Assembly: GCA_020747065.1 (NCBI GenBank)
Contig: JAGMVK010000005.1
Coordinates: 1,550,001 to 1,614,000 of the forward strand
Reading direction: 5' to 3'
Origin: Cadophora sp. MPI-SDFR-AT-0126
Lineage: Eukaryota > Ascomycota > Leotiomycetes > Helotiales > Ploettnerulaceae
Length of the DNA stretch: 64,000 bases
Numbering within the stretch: position 1 is the stretch's first letter; the number at the start of each line of letters is the position of its first letter. Of the stretch, positions 1 through 9,728 are shown one piece after another. The translations under genes and the position numbers were made by a program. Below the pieces are notes generated by a model. That model saw only the letters and a list, made by a program, of their open reading frames with translations. It was not told the DNA's origin and did no database searches.

Positions 1-448
1 CATTACTGTGCATTGGATTAAGATACTGTTGTTTGCTCATGTCTATACTTCGCTCTTCCGTACTCCTGAGCTTTTTGCGCAATGGAATTCGCAGCTACTT
101 CGATCACATCACGTGATACATATCTTCTTCCGTTGCGCTGGCCTGCGTCGAGGCCGATTCTAGTTCCGATCAGCCAGGTAGAGTTTATTGAAGATATCAT
201 TTCGCATGCCTCAATTGTTGTTGAGTTGAAGTCACTCCACTATCATACGGTAAGATGATGGCATCGTACAGCAACTACCCCGCCTTACCCCAGTAAGGGC
301 AGAAGGGCACCTTCTGAGCATCAGTTCTGTTGGACACAGCCGACATCGGTAAATTGATAGCCGAATCGAACAACAAGGATCGAGATCAAAGCAGATCAAA
401 ACTTGAAAGCTTTGCCGTCTTCAACGATCACACCGCAAAGTTGCAGTA
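1..448. other. Window edge and 5' flank of the first gene
   Basis: No supportable gene is seen. A short reverse-strand open frame at 18-200 has no family resemblance. The last 100 bases are the likely promoter and 5' leader of the dehydrogenase starting at 449. Confidence 0.5.
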
Positions 449-1414
449 ATGTCAAGCTCACCCAATATCAAGACCGTCGCCGTCGTAGGCTGTGGATCAA
501 TCGGCGCGTCCTGGGCCTCTCTCTTCGCCCACCACGGTCTCAAAACAACAGTCTATGATCCCAATCCCCTAGCCGAGAAAACACTCCGAACGATTGAAGC
601 GGAAGCCTCAAAGGTATTCGCCTCCCTCAATACCAACAACAACAATCCAAACACTATCACGTGTCCTCCCACCTCAATAACATTCACAACCTCCCTCCCC
701 ACCGCCCTCCTCAACGCCGATTTCGTCCAAGAAAACGGCCCCGAAAACCTCTCTGTCAAGTCCAACCTCCTAACCCAGATAGACGTCCTACTTCCCCCAC
801 ACGTCCCAATCCTAACCAGCACCTCCGGCCTAACATGTTCCTCCCTCACCCTCTCCGTCCAACATCCCTCCCGCCTAGCTGTCGGCCACCCTTTCAACCC
901 ACCACACCTCATTCCCCTCGTCGAAGTCGTAGGCTCACCCCAAACCTCACCCGAGACCATCACCACAGCCATGAACTTCTACACCTCGCTCGGCAAGAAA
1001 CCGATCCATCTCCAGCGCGAGATCCCAGGCCATATCGCGAACCGGCTACAAGCAGCTCTGTTCCGCGAGATCCTGCACTTAGTGGAGAGCGATGTCGCGA
1101 CCGTGAGCGATATCGAAACGGCGATGGAGTTTGGCCCAGGGCTCAGATGGGGTGTCATGGGACCAAGTACGCTGTTTCACCTTGGTGGTGGGAGTGGTGA
1201 TGGGGAGGGGAATGGAGGAGGGGCTGAGCATTTCTCAAAGCACATTTTGAGGCCGATGATGGGGTGGTGTGCGGAGGAGACGCCGGTGCTGGGAGAGGAG
1301 TTGAGGGAGAAGTGGGTGTCGCAGACGGGCGAGGTGGTGCAGGGTGAGGAGTTTGAGGAGTTGTGTCGTCGGAGGGATGAGGGGATTGTGGGGATTTTGA
1401 GGGAGAAGAAATGA
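449..1414 (+). CDS. 3-hydroxyacyl-CoA dehydrogenase family protein (L-gulonate 3-dehydrogenase / lambda-crystallin type)
   Basis: Single-exon gene of 321 residues, the usual length of the short 3-hydroxyacyl-CoA dehydrogenase relatives. Residues 9-40 form an NAD-binding Rossmann start with the glycine motif VGCGSIGASWAS. Residues about 145-160 carry the family signature HPFNPPHLIPLVEVV. A C-terminal dimerisation domain begins around residue 190 (PGHIANRLQAALFREILHLV). Such proteins oxidise a 3-hydroxy acid or acyl-CoA with NAD, in the cytosol. The short length and the lack of a thiolase or hydratase fusion point to the L-gulonate or hydroxybutyrate type rather than mitochondrial beta-oxidation; the exact substrate is inferred. 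Base use is odd: the first 500 bases are C-rich and G-poor, while the last 250 are G-rich and C-poor. It starts at the first in-frame ATG. Confidence 0.88.
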   Translation: MSSSPNIKTVAVVGCGSIGASWASLFAHHGLKTTVYDPNPLAEKTLRTIEAEASKVFASLNTNNNNPNTITCPPTSITFTTSLPTALLNADFVQENGPENLSVKSNLLTQIDVLLPPHVPILTSTSGLTCSSLTLSVQHPSRLAVGHPFNPPHLIPLVEVVGSPQTSPETITTAMNFYTSLGKKPIHLQREIPGHIANRLQAALFREILHLVESDVATVSDIETAMEFGPGLRWGVMGPSTLFHLGGGSGDGEGNGGGAEHFSKHILRPMMGWCAEETPVLGEELREKWVSQTGEVVQGEEFEELCRRRDEGIVGILREKK

Positions 1415-2403
1415 GTGCTGATCGGCTGAGAGGATAACTATGGGTGTTTCTTTGAAGAGAAATAGAGATGTGTGTTAAGAAGATTCATGGCTGATGATGA
1501 AGATTTGGGATTTGGTAAGTTGCAAGATTATTGATTCTCAGCCAACATATATAGACCTATTGAAGAATTTCCGGATTTAAATTGATATTAGAAAAGCTGC
1601 TTGTAACAGAGGGCCTTGAAGTCAATTTCAACCCGCTCATCTTATCGCTTTAGCATATCTGGACAACCGAATATTTCCCACCGAGCAGTTTTCCTATTTG
1701 GGGCCAAAGATAGCGGCTTGATAGCGGCTTACCAGCTTAGTTCCAACTGCAGCGTTCCATTCTCACTGTATCTTACTTGCCGCCGAACCCCATACGTTGA
1801 TAGGCACTCATCTCAATCACTCATTAAGCTTGATGCGCCGCTCCCTCATCCTTATCCCCGAGCAGGCACGGCAGTCCATCTGTTCTTTTAGGACACTGAG
1901 CGCCTTGGCGTCTATTGCTGACTGCGACATGAGAAATGGTCTGTTGGGGACCAGAAGAAAAATATGACAAGTTGTCAGTATGTGAGGAAAGAAAACAAAT
2001 AATAACGAGTGTAAACGTAAGCTATTGGTCTTCGGTGGTGCATACCTCCAGGTAAAAGCAAGGTCGGGTCAGTGCTCGGATTCGCTTACTCGCTTGTCTG
2101 TTTCGTGTTGACAATTCTGAATGACTTGATGCTGATAGGCCCAAGGTTGCGAGCCTACGAGTAGAATGGAAGGACTGTGGATACTGGAAGTCGACGTCAG
2201 CTTGGATATTACGGTTCTGATATCATTTTCATCTTTCCTGCTTTTGAATGTCCCTTCACTGCTTCACCACTATCGTCGTGTTCACTGGTGGCGACTATTT
2301 GCATACAAGAGGTCATAAGAGACTGGATTTTCGTTTCCAATTCCCTTCTCTTCTGCTTTTTTGACTTTTGCTATCATTCTGAAGCTTATTTCAAGTCAAC
2401 AAT
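1415..2403. other. Intergenic, no gene seen
   Basis: About 1 kb between the dehydrogenase and the P450. Open frames here are short and lack family features. The last 200 bases are pyrimidine-rich and probably hold the P450 promoter and leader. Confidence 0.5.
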
Positions 2404-4322
2404 ATGCCAGAATCGAAGTTGCTATCACCAGATTCCCTCATCATGAGCGGAGCTCATAGCTTCCCTCTCATTCTCCTCACATCAACACTAGCAGTGAGCT
2501 CCTCCTCCCAACACTCATCAACATCAACTAAGTCATCCAGTATATCACCTACTCTCTCCTCACTGCCCTCTACAATCTCACGCTGCACCCACTCGCCAAG
2601 TTCCCCGGCCCCAAACTTGATGGCGCCTTCGACTTTCCCCGTTACTGGTATATGTACCTCGGGGACTCAGCAGCTCGATTCACCGAATTGCACGATCAGT
2701 ATGGGAAAGTAGTGAGGGTAGCTCCGAACAGATTGTCGTTCAATACGGCACAGTCATTTACAGGTAAGTCCATGCTCAAGCTTGAGAAAGAGATAGGATT
2801 AATGAGAAGGCAGATATCTATCTCAGCAAAGGTAGCGACGGATATCCATTAGCAAAAGACCGTGAACAATATACCGACTCCATCGACCCAGGATTGAGGA
2901 ATCTAGTCAGTAAGTAAACATACCAACCCGCCTGTCAATCTTTTCCCCTTCTCTTATTGACAACCGTCCCACAGCCCTCGACAACCCAACCCACAAGAAA
3001 CATCGCCGAGCCATGACCTACGCATTCTCCCCCTCCGCCGTCCGCGAACAAGAAGCTACCGTACACTCCTACTGCACGCTCCTCATGTCGCGCCTCAAAG
3101 CCCAGATCACCGACCCCTCCGTCAAAGGCAAAGTCGACCTCGTGCGCTGGCTGAACTTCACGACCTTCGACATAATCGGCGATCTCGCCTTTGCAGAATC
3201 CTTCCACTGTTTAGAAACAGGAAAGAACAGCCTATGGATGACAGCTGTTTTCCAAAATTTGAAAGTGGCGACCTTCATGCGTATTGCGAGGGGATACCCG
3301 TTGCTTAACTTTGCACTGCAGACTGCGATCAAGTGGTCGCCGTCTGTGGCGATGACAGTGACGAAATTGAGGAAGGATTCGCAGGATAAGATGGCAAGGA
3401 GACTGGCGTCGAAAACTGATAGGAAGGATTTCACTAGGCACGTTCTTTCCTTCCCTTTCCATCCTTAAGCGGTTGCTCGGGATAGGACAGCAAGATAACG
3501 GAACTGCTACAGCCATTTCCTCAAACACGGGGAAGGAATCATGACAGACAAAGATCTCCTTGGCAACGCAAGTCTCTTCATCCTCGCGGGCAGCGAAACG
3601 AGTGCCACTCTGCTCTCAGGACTCATCTACCTCCTTCTCAAGAGCCCCGACTGCATGCAGAAAGTCAGAGACGAGATCGATGCCGCTTCCAATGACGTAT
3701 CCGAAATGACGTTTGTGAAAGAAGCTCAGCTGCCGTTCCTACACGCTTGTATTGAGGAGACGTTCCGGGTATACCCACCGGTACCGATGGAGCTGAATCG
3801 TGTGACACCACTAGAGGGTGCAACTATCGATGGGATATTCGTGCCAGGAAATGTGAGAGACTACTTCTTCCCTCCCATCAATATGACTGACAAAAGGAAA
3901 TCAGAAATCTGTTGCAACCTCCCATCTTGGCACCTACCACTCTTCGAGCAACTTCAAAGACCCGCTAGAGTTTCACCCCGAGCGCTTCCTCGGTGACAAG
4001 CGATACGCTGGCGATGATTTGGCTGCACTTCAACCTTTCTCTGTTGGTCCCAGGAATTGTATCGGCATGGTAAGATAGAATTATCTTCTCATTCCTCGCT
4101 TCGCTGGAAGGTAGTCGAAGAGCGTAAACATGAACTCGATATTGACGAATGAAAACCTAGAATCTCGCATACGCCGAAATCCGCAGTATCGTCACAAGAG
4201 TGCTTTGGAACTTCGATATCTCGCTATGTGCTGAGTCGGAGGGGTGGCTAGATCAAAAGATGTGGCTGTTATGGGATAAGAAGCCGTTGATGGTGAAGCT
4301 GAAGGACCGGAATCGGATGTGA
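2404..4322 (+). CDS. Cytochrome P450 monooxygenase (isotrichodermin C-15 hydroxylase-like group)
   Basis: Seven exons join in frame: 2404-2493, 2541-2763, 2814-2909, 2975-3437, 3513-3852, 3905-4069 and 4161-4322. They give 512 residues, the normal fungal P450 length. An N-terminal hydrophobic anchor (residues about 18-45) is followed by the [11 protein letters not shown] hinge. The I-helix oxygen-activation motif AGSETSAT lies near residue 316, the ExxR motif EETFR near 372, PERF next, and the haem-binding [10 protein letters not shown] near 450-458. The fourth intron (3438-3512) appears to use a GC-AG pair; a GT donor nearby would break the frame. A downstream ATG at 2443 is an alternative start. 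It is probably an ER-bound hydroxylase; the substrate is unknown. The C-terminal end ([13 protein letters not shown]) resembles the isotrichodermin hydroxylase group. No other secondary-metabolite core enzyme is nearby. Confidence 0.9.
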
Positions 4323-4734
4323 AGAAGTCGTATAGATGCTGCAACGGAAGCAGTTTGGAGTTTGGCGCTTGTCGGGTGTGTCACAGCGTGATTAAGCTTT
4401 CGAATTCCATTGTTTCGTATCATTGATTTGTAGACTGCTTCGGGAAAGTCGCTGCATTCCTTGCGGATTGTTGATATTCCGGATGCATTTGTCACGTGTC
4501 GAGTATCCCATTGCGGAGCTCCTCATTGTAGGTAGTTGTGCAAGAACCCACATTTCTCACCTGAAAGTCATAGTCATTGTTGATTTCACAGAGTGAAACC
4601 CATTGTCGATCTCACAATCTATCCAAACTCTCACGAATTCTGCAACTGCTGCTGAAGAATCTGGCTCTGAGACACCTCAGCCCGAGCCAGACGCAAGACA
4701 CTCCCGACAAAATCTCCTGCGGAATCTCAAGACA
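4323..4734. other. Intergenic / 5' leader
   Basis: No separate gene. The frame of the following coding region is open back to about 4597 but has no ATG before 4735, so this part is treated as a 5' leader. Confidence 0.45.
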
Positions 4735-6768
4735 ATGTCTGAGACCATGGATTTCCTACCGACCCAGCATGACGAAACATCGAACCTGAGACATGTTACT
4801 TTCGAGGACGACAGCGACTCAGAAGACTACGACGTCGTTCGCGTTAAACCCGTTTCCCAAGAGAAGAAAAAGAGCCCCGAAAAGCAACACTCATACATCC
4901 CACCCACACGATTCGCTCAAGCATACAAGTCGATCTTCATCCAGAAGCCCGAGAGTGAGAAAATCAAAGACATCGTGCCCTATGTCAACTGTAGCTATCT
5001 TTCCACGACGAGCAAGATCCCGACGCTGTTGGAGCTCAAGCAACATGCTCAGTCGCTGGTCATACTCATCAAGAGCATCACCATGTCCGAACAAGGTGGT
5101 TTAATAGATAATCAGAATTCGGGTGTTGTGGGCGCGTACCCTTTCTCTGATGGATTGACGTTCGACTTTTTGAATAATCTGAGAGAGCCATATGCTGGGC
5201 CTAAGAATCCTGCCTTGATGGCAGCGCACCAGAAACAACTCACCAGTCTAGCAAATGTCATCACTTCAGAATTCCAGCCAATGCCAGAGCACAGAGATGG
5301 ATACGGGAATTGGCAACCGCCTGCGAATAGGGTCATTATCCAAGATGTATGCCCGTTGCATTATGTTGAGGATTCCGTGGACAATACCACGTACGGGCAG
5401 CCGTACGCGACTCATCAAGCCTTGATCGCTCATGCAAACGAGGTCTTGGAGATGATAGACCACGAGTACTCTGCTGTTGGTGGACTGTTGGGCATCTTGC
5501 CGGAGGCTGAGCAGAAGGAACAGCGTGCTAAAGCCGAAAGTACTCTTCTCGGACAGCTCATCCTCTATGTAACACGACTCGTACAGCGAATCCATGATCT
5601 CGAAAGACTGTACGCCAACTCGCTCGACTGTCTCGCCACCGAGTCTGTCGTTCCTCACCAAGCTCTCAGCGCACTTGGCCCTGACGGCCGGAAGCCTAGA
5701 GAGATGGTGTATCCTCAAGATCGCTTCGTGCTCGTCAATGCCGGCGAAAACGTCTGGCAGTACCTCAACAGCGAATTCGAGTACCGAGAAGAGATCGACG
5801 AGCGCGTCGCCGCCAACTATAAGAAGCACGGCGTTGCAGGCGAAGCTATCTGGGAGCAACGGGGCGGAAAGGAAATGTCACGGGGTATCACTGCCATCGA
5901 CATCACCACGAGATACTATCGACTCCGAGGAGATCCCCTGAAGACTATCTTCATCATTCCAGCTCACGGCGAGCACCCCGGCACGAAAGCCACGCGTAAG
6001 ATGGAGACCGAGCCCACAGTCGTGGCAGTCGTAAAGCCCATCTGGCCGGAGCGAATCAGCGAGTGGGAGAAGAAGCACCGGGCAGAGTTGGAAGAGCTCA
6101 AGGTGCTTCGAAACCAATTCAGGGCGTCCCAGGCGGAAATCGAAACGGCTAGACACAATGTCACGATCATGAAAGGGATCCATGAGCAGCTGAAGAAGAG
6201 AAATGCATTCCTTGAAACCGCCTTGACGACTGAGCCTCATGTTCAGAAAGCTCAGCTTTTGCAAGACTCTGAGAGACTGCAGGCGGACAGGGAAGAACTC
6301 GATGCGGAACGAGCAAAACTGACCGAGGCATTCGACAGAAATGCCAGAGAGTCGACACAAATCGGCGAGATGTGGAAGAAACTTGACGACGAACGAGCTC
6401 AGTTCCACCAAGAGCAGCGAGAGAAGAAACAGAAGGATGACGAGGCTGCAGCAGCTGGAATCCAGAAACTGGAAGCCATGGACGCCGAGCAAGCCATCGC
6501 AGCTCGGGAACTCGCTGACAAGCTTGCTGCTGAGTGGCGAGGGGAGTTGAAGAAAGTCCTGGATATGAAGAGGCTTCTAGAGAGATACCAGGTTGCCATT
6601 GACTTGGATTCCCTCGTTCCGAAAGGAACCACGGAGGAGCGGCAGAGGATGATCGATGAGCTTGTCGCGAGTGACGAGCGCATCGAGGCTGCAAAGGAGA
6701 AAATACAGAAGCTAAGTGAAGAGGAAAATAAGGTAGATGATGGTGATGCTGCCATGGGAGGAATCTGA
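4735..6768 (+). CDS. Hypothetical coiled-coil protein
   Basis: I do not recognise this protein. From the first in-frame ATG at 4735 it is 677 residues in one exon. The N-terminus is acidic and serine-rich (FEDDSDSEDYD near residue 25). The middle (about 100-420) looks globular and contains a YYRLRGDPLKTIFIIPAHGE stretch. From about residue 440 to the end it is highly charged and rich in E, K, R, A and Q with heptad-like spacing, consistent with a long coiled coil. There is no signal peptide or membrane segment. The C-terminus is short and acidic, ending DDGDAAMGGI. The frame is open upstream for another 44 codons but only from a TTG, so an extra 5' exon cannot be excluded. A structural or scaffold role is only inference. 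Confidence 0.72.
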   Translation: MSETMDFLPTQHDETSNLRHVTFEDDSDSEDYDVVRVKPVSQEKKKSPEKQHSYIPPTRFAQAYKSIFIQKPESEKIKDIVPYVNCSYLSTTSKIPTLLELKQHAQSLVILIKSITMSEQGGLIDNQNSGVVGAYPFSDGLTFDFLNNLREPYAGPKNPALMAAHQKQLTSLANVITSEFQPMPEHRDGYGNWQPPANRVIIQDVCPLHYVEDSVDNTTYGQPYATHQALIAHANEVLEMIDHEYSAVGGLLGILPEAEQKEQRAKAESTLLGQLILYVTRLVQRIHDLERLYANSLDCLATESVVPHQALSALGPDGRKPREMVYPQDRFVLVNAGENVWQYLNSEFEYREEIDERVAANYKKHGVAGEAIWEQRGGKEMSRGITAIDITTRYYRLRGDPLKTIFIIPAHGEHPGTKATRKMETEPTVVAVVKPIWPERISEWEKKHRAELEELKVLRNQFRASQAEIETARHNVTIMKGIHEQLKKRNAFLETALTTEPHVQKAQLLQDSERLQADREELDAERAKLTEAFDRNARESTQIGEMWKKLDDERAQFHQEQREKKQKDDEAAAAGIQKLEAMDAEQAIAARELADKLAAEWRGELKKVLDMKRLLERYQVAIDLDSLVPKGTTEERQRMIDELVASDERIEAAKEKIQKLSEEENKVDDGDAAMGGI

Positions 6769-7146
6769 TTTCGAGGTAGCGTGAAGCTTATTTTGCAGAA
6801 GGCTGTGTGATTTGGATTTGGGTTGTGTTCAATGTACGGGCAATGAGTTCGTGATTTCAAGAGGATGAAGTTTATGGATGACTGAATCGTAAATGTCTGT
6901 TTGTTAGATGCCCAGGTGTTATGTTAATTCCGCAATGATGTCGATCCGAGTACACGAAAATTCTGCGCATAATGATTGACATGAGACTCTTTCGAAAATA
7001 TATCCACGATACAAATGGTTGCATTCAGAGACTGACCTACATGAAATAAAGTACGTTAAGTGCAACATAGACTGAGGACCACCAACTAACCGTAAAGACA
7101 AGCTGCAAACGCCACTGACCTCTAGGAAATCCCTCCAGATACCCAT
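6769..7146. other. Short gap between convergent genes
   Basis: The 3' regions of the coiled-coil gene and of the J-protein gene meet here. No gene is seen. Confidence 0.5.
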
Positions 7147-7901
7147 CTAACCCAATGGCTTCGCCTTCTTCTTTTTCTTCTTCTCGCCACCCTTTTGAAA
7201 GTCGCGCCAACTTCCAATCCGCTGATCTCTCGTACTCTCCCAATCCTGTTCATGCTCTCTCTTCCTCTTCCTAGCCTCCAGCTCCTCATCCGCCTTCTTC
7301 TGCTCTCGACCCTCCTCTTGCATCTGAGCCTTTACCTGTCTTCGTCGCCTATGCTCATTATCAATCAGCACCATCTTAGTTTTCTCCCTCCAATCCCTGG
7401 CAAAGGCGTCCGTCTTCAGCTCCGGGCTGTCCACCGTCCACTTGTTCTCGCGGATCAGGAGCATGCGTGCATCTGCGATGGCTTCATCGAGGCGCTCGCG
7501 GTGCTTCTCGTCCATGAGCTCCGTCTGCGCTTTCTTCAACCGATCGAAGGCATCGGGTGCTTGGGGGTTCTTGGTCTTATCCGGATGGATCAGGAGGGAT
7601 TTGACTCGATAGCATTTCTTGATGTCGGCTTCGGGCACACCGGGTTGGAGGTCAAGGACTGCATAGCTGTGAATTGGTTAGCTGGGTGGCAGGCGCCCAA
7701 GTAAAGGTAATACGTACGCATCTAGACGGAAAGCTTTTAAGATTCGATCAATTTCTGCATCCTATCGTAGGCAATTGTGTCAGGAGGTATTGGCACAGAG
7801 ATGTGGTGTGGGAGGCTCACTTTCAGGTACTCTTTCTCTTCAGATGCTAGAGCTTCAAGTTCGTCGATATCATCGTCAGCTTTCACGGGCGTGGTAGTCA
7901 T
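7147..7901 (-). CDS. J-domain protein, DNAJC8 / Spf31-like
   Basis: Three exons on the reverse strand (7821-7901, 7718-7761, 7147-7666) give 214 residues. The start is MTTTPVKADDD. A J domain spans about residues 28-105: LDAYAVLDLQPGVP is followed by helix II and the diagnostic HPD tripeptide in LLIHPDKTKNP. The rest is a charged alpha-helical region ending in a lysine-rich tail (GGEKKKKKKAKPLG), which fits a nuclear protein. This layout, with a compact J domain near the N-terminus, a long basic helix and no zinc finger, matches human DNAJC8 and fission yeast Spf31, which associate with the spliceosome. It would stimulate an Hsp70. The splice sites are canonical and the phases agree. Confidence 0.85.
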
Positions 7902-9728
7902 GGCTCACCAGATTTGCCACGGAAGACTGATCTCCCGGTCGCCTTTGTGATAGCTTTAGTCAGTGGTTGTTGTGAGAATTGTGTTAGACGTAGAGATGGC
8001 GGGAGAAGGAAGGACAGGAAGCCGCGATTGCGACTAGCCAAGGCGACCTGTCAAGTGGAGCAGTGTCACGTGCACGATCTCTTGTGACCAGAAGGACGAT
8101 GACAGTCTTGAGTTTCGTATGACGGCTTCAGACAAGCATGTAATTGATTTGATAATTAGTGTGAAACTCAGTTTGATGCTAACAGAATGATCTTCGGATA
8201 TGCTACTGGCCAATAAAAGAGTCAGCTCTTTGACAGAGCAATCTCTATGCCACCTTGAAATCTGGAGCAAGTTCATTGAAACCTAGATTTGCAGGTTTCG
8301 ACAAGCAGACTCCTTTTCCGATCTGCCAGAGGTATCTTTGTGTCCCACTCCATGAAGCGAAATTTTGTAGTGTAGAGGTCGTCTGAAAAGTTGAAGTGTC
8401 GAAAAAAGTTTCCGGCGATTCGCTTTCGAGGGAAACTTGTCTGTCATTGGACCACCACGACCACCCAGTCAGGATCTAATTTTTTTCATTGGTCTATAGG
8501 GCCAAGTGCCTCGTTTTGATACCTTAATCCAGCCTAACTCCGAAGCTAATGGCTTTCCTGATATTGTTTTGGCCTTGAATCCGAAAGTTCTCCCTCGCTT
8601 ATCGGGTAATGTTTTGAAAACACAACCCGCTATGAGTAACCAAATAAGTGAATTCGTACACTTCAATCAAGTTTCTCGGTCACGCCTATCGCTCGTTGTG
8701 TTCTGAAACAGTGACTAACATGCCTCAGGAATGATCAGCATAGACGGCATTGCGACCAAAGGACCAGACCGAGGCGCAAGATCCCTGGCAAACGACAACC
8801 AATACGTCGCCTTTCCAGGCAGAGTCTGGCGGATAGCCTTTCAATCTGCAAGTATTTCAACAACTCGGCAGCAAAATCAAAAACATCATAGGCGAAAAAG
8901 CATTAAGAGAATAAAAAACGAAAAGTGAGTCTATAATTCCTGATCTTGATAGGTGTGACTGAGAGACTTGATTATGTCATTTTTTTTTGTTTGTTTATTT
9001 ACTCGCTTCCTCAGGTTTGCCTCGGCACCGCCCTAGCTGGAATATCAATTGATATAGCGAGTTTCGCGCAACTTCAATCAGACTCTCACAGCTTTGTCGC
9101 TAAAGTTTCAATTCAATTAACAAAGAAACTAACAGTGGCTAGGAACCTCCGAACATCGTGAAAATAGTCCAGCTTCGTGCTGTGACCTAAAAACCTTGTG
9201 GGAAAAGGCAGAAGAATGTGAATGGTCACTCTCTGAGCCTTTAACCCGGTTGCATCGTCAGATCAACTAAATCAACCAGTGACTTCGGTCCAACCAAGCC
9301 GTACAATTGCACTGCAAAGTGCCAACCCCGCAGTCGTAGGACAGCAAGCAGCTCAACAGAAACGAAAGAAAAACAATTTTTTTTTTTTTGGCGGAAACCG
9401 GACGACGTAGTGGTGATGCCAAACGGCATTCATCAAAGTAAGTTCTATCTATCATTTCCTAAGAGTGTAGCGAAGCGAAAAGGTTTAATTGAAACCCAAT
9501 TTTTTTGGCCTCTTTTCTCGTGAGCCTTTTGCGTAATCAAAACATACTATCGAGCACCTCACGAAGATCATCTAGATAGTGTATTGAACATTAACATCTC
9601 TAATAAGTTGAGACACTATATTTTTCGGTTTATCAACAAGGATCTCGCTTAACACCATGGTCTCAACAGATCCGATTTGCCAAATCCGTCATACGATCTG
9701 ACTATCACAAACTACCATTAACATCTTC
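7902..9728. other. Gene-poor 1.8 kb gap
   Basis: No gene, tRNA or transposon-like frame can be supported. The stretch contains several A/T homopolymer runs (for example around 9378-9390 and 9500) and only short frames. It separates the promoter of the J-protein gene from the 3' end of the sedolisin gene. It could hold a decayed element, but I found no convincing terminal repeats. Confidence 0.45.

Noticed and set aside
661..1200. Second forward frame of 179 codons inside the dehydrogenase gene
   Set aside because: It is proline- and arginine-rich and comes from the skewed base composition of the true frame.
2404..4322. Secondary-metabolite cluster around the P450
   Set aside because: No polyketide synthase, peptide synthetase, terpene cyclase or other core enzyme is nearby; neighbours are housekeeping or unknown.
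5266..5859. Reverse-strand open frame of 197 codons
   Set aside because: It lies fully opposite the coiled-coil gene and has no family features; it is a shadow frame.
7902..9728. Decayed transposon in the gene-poor gap
   Set aside because: I found no terminal repeats, target-site duplications or transposase-like peptide, only homopolymer runs.
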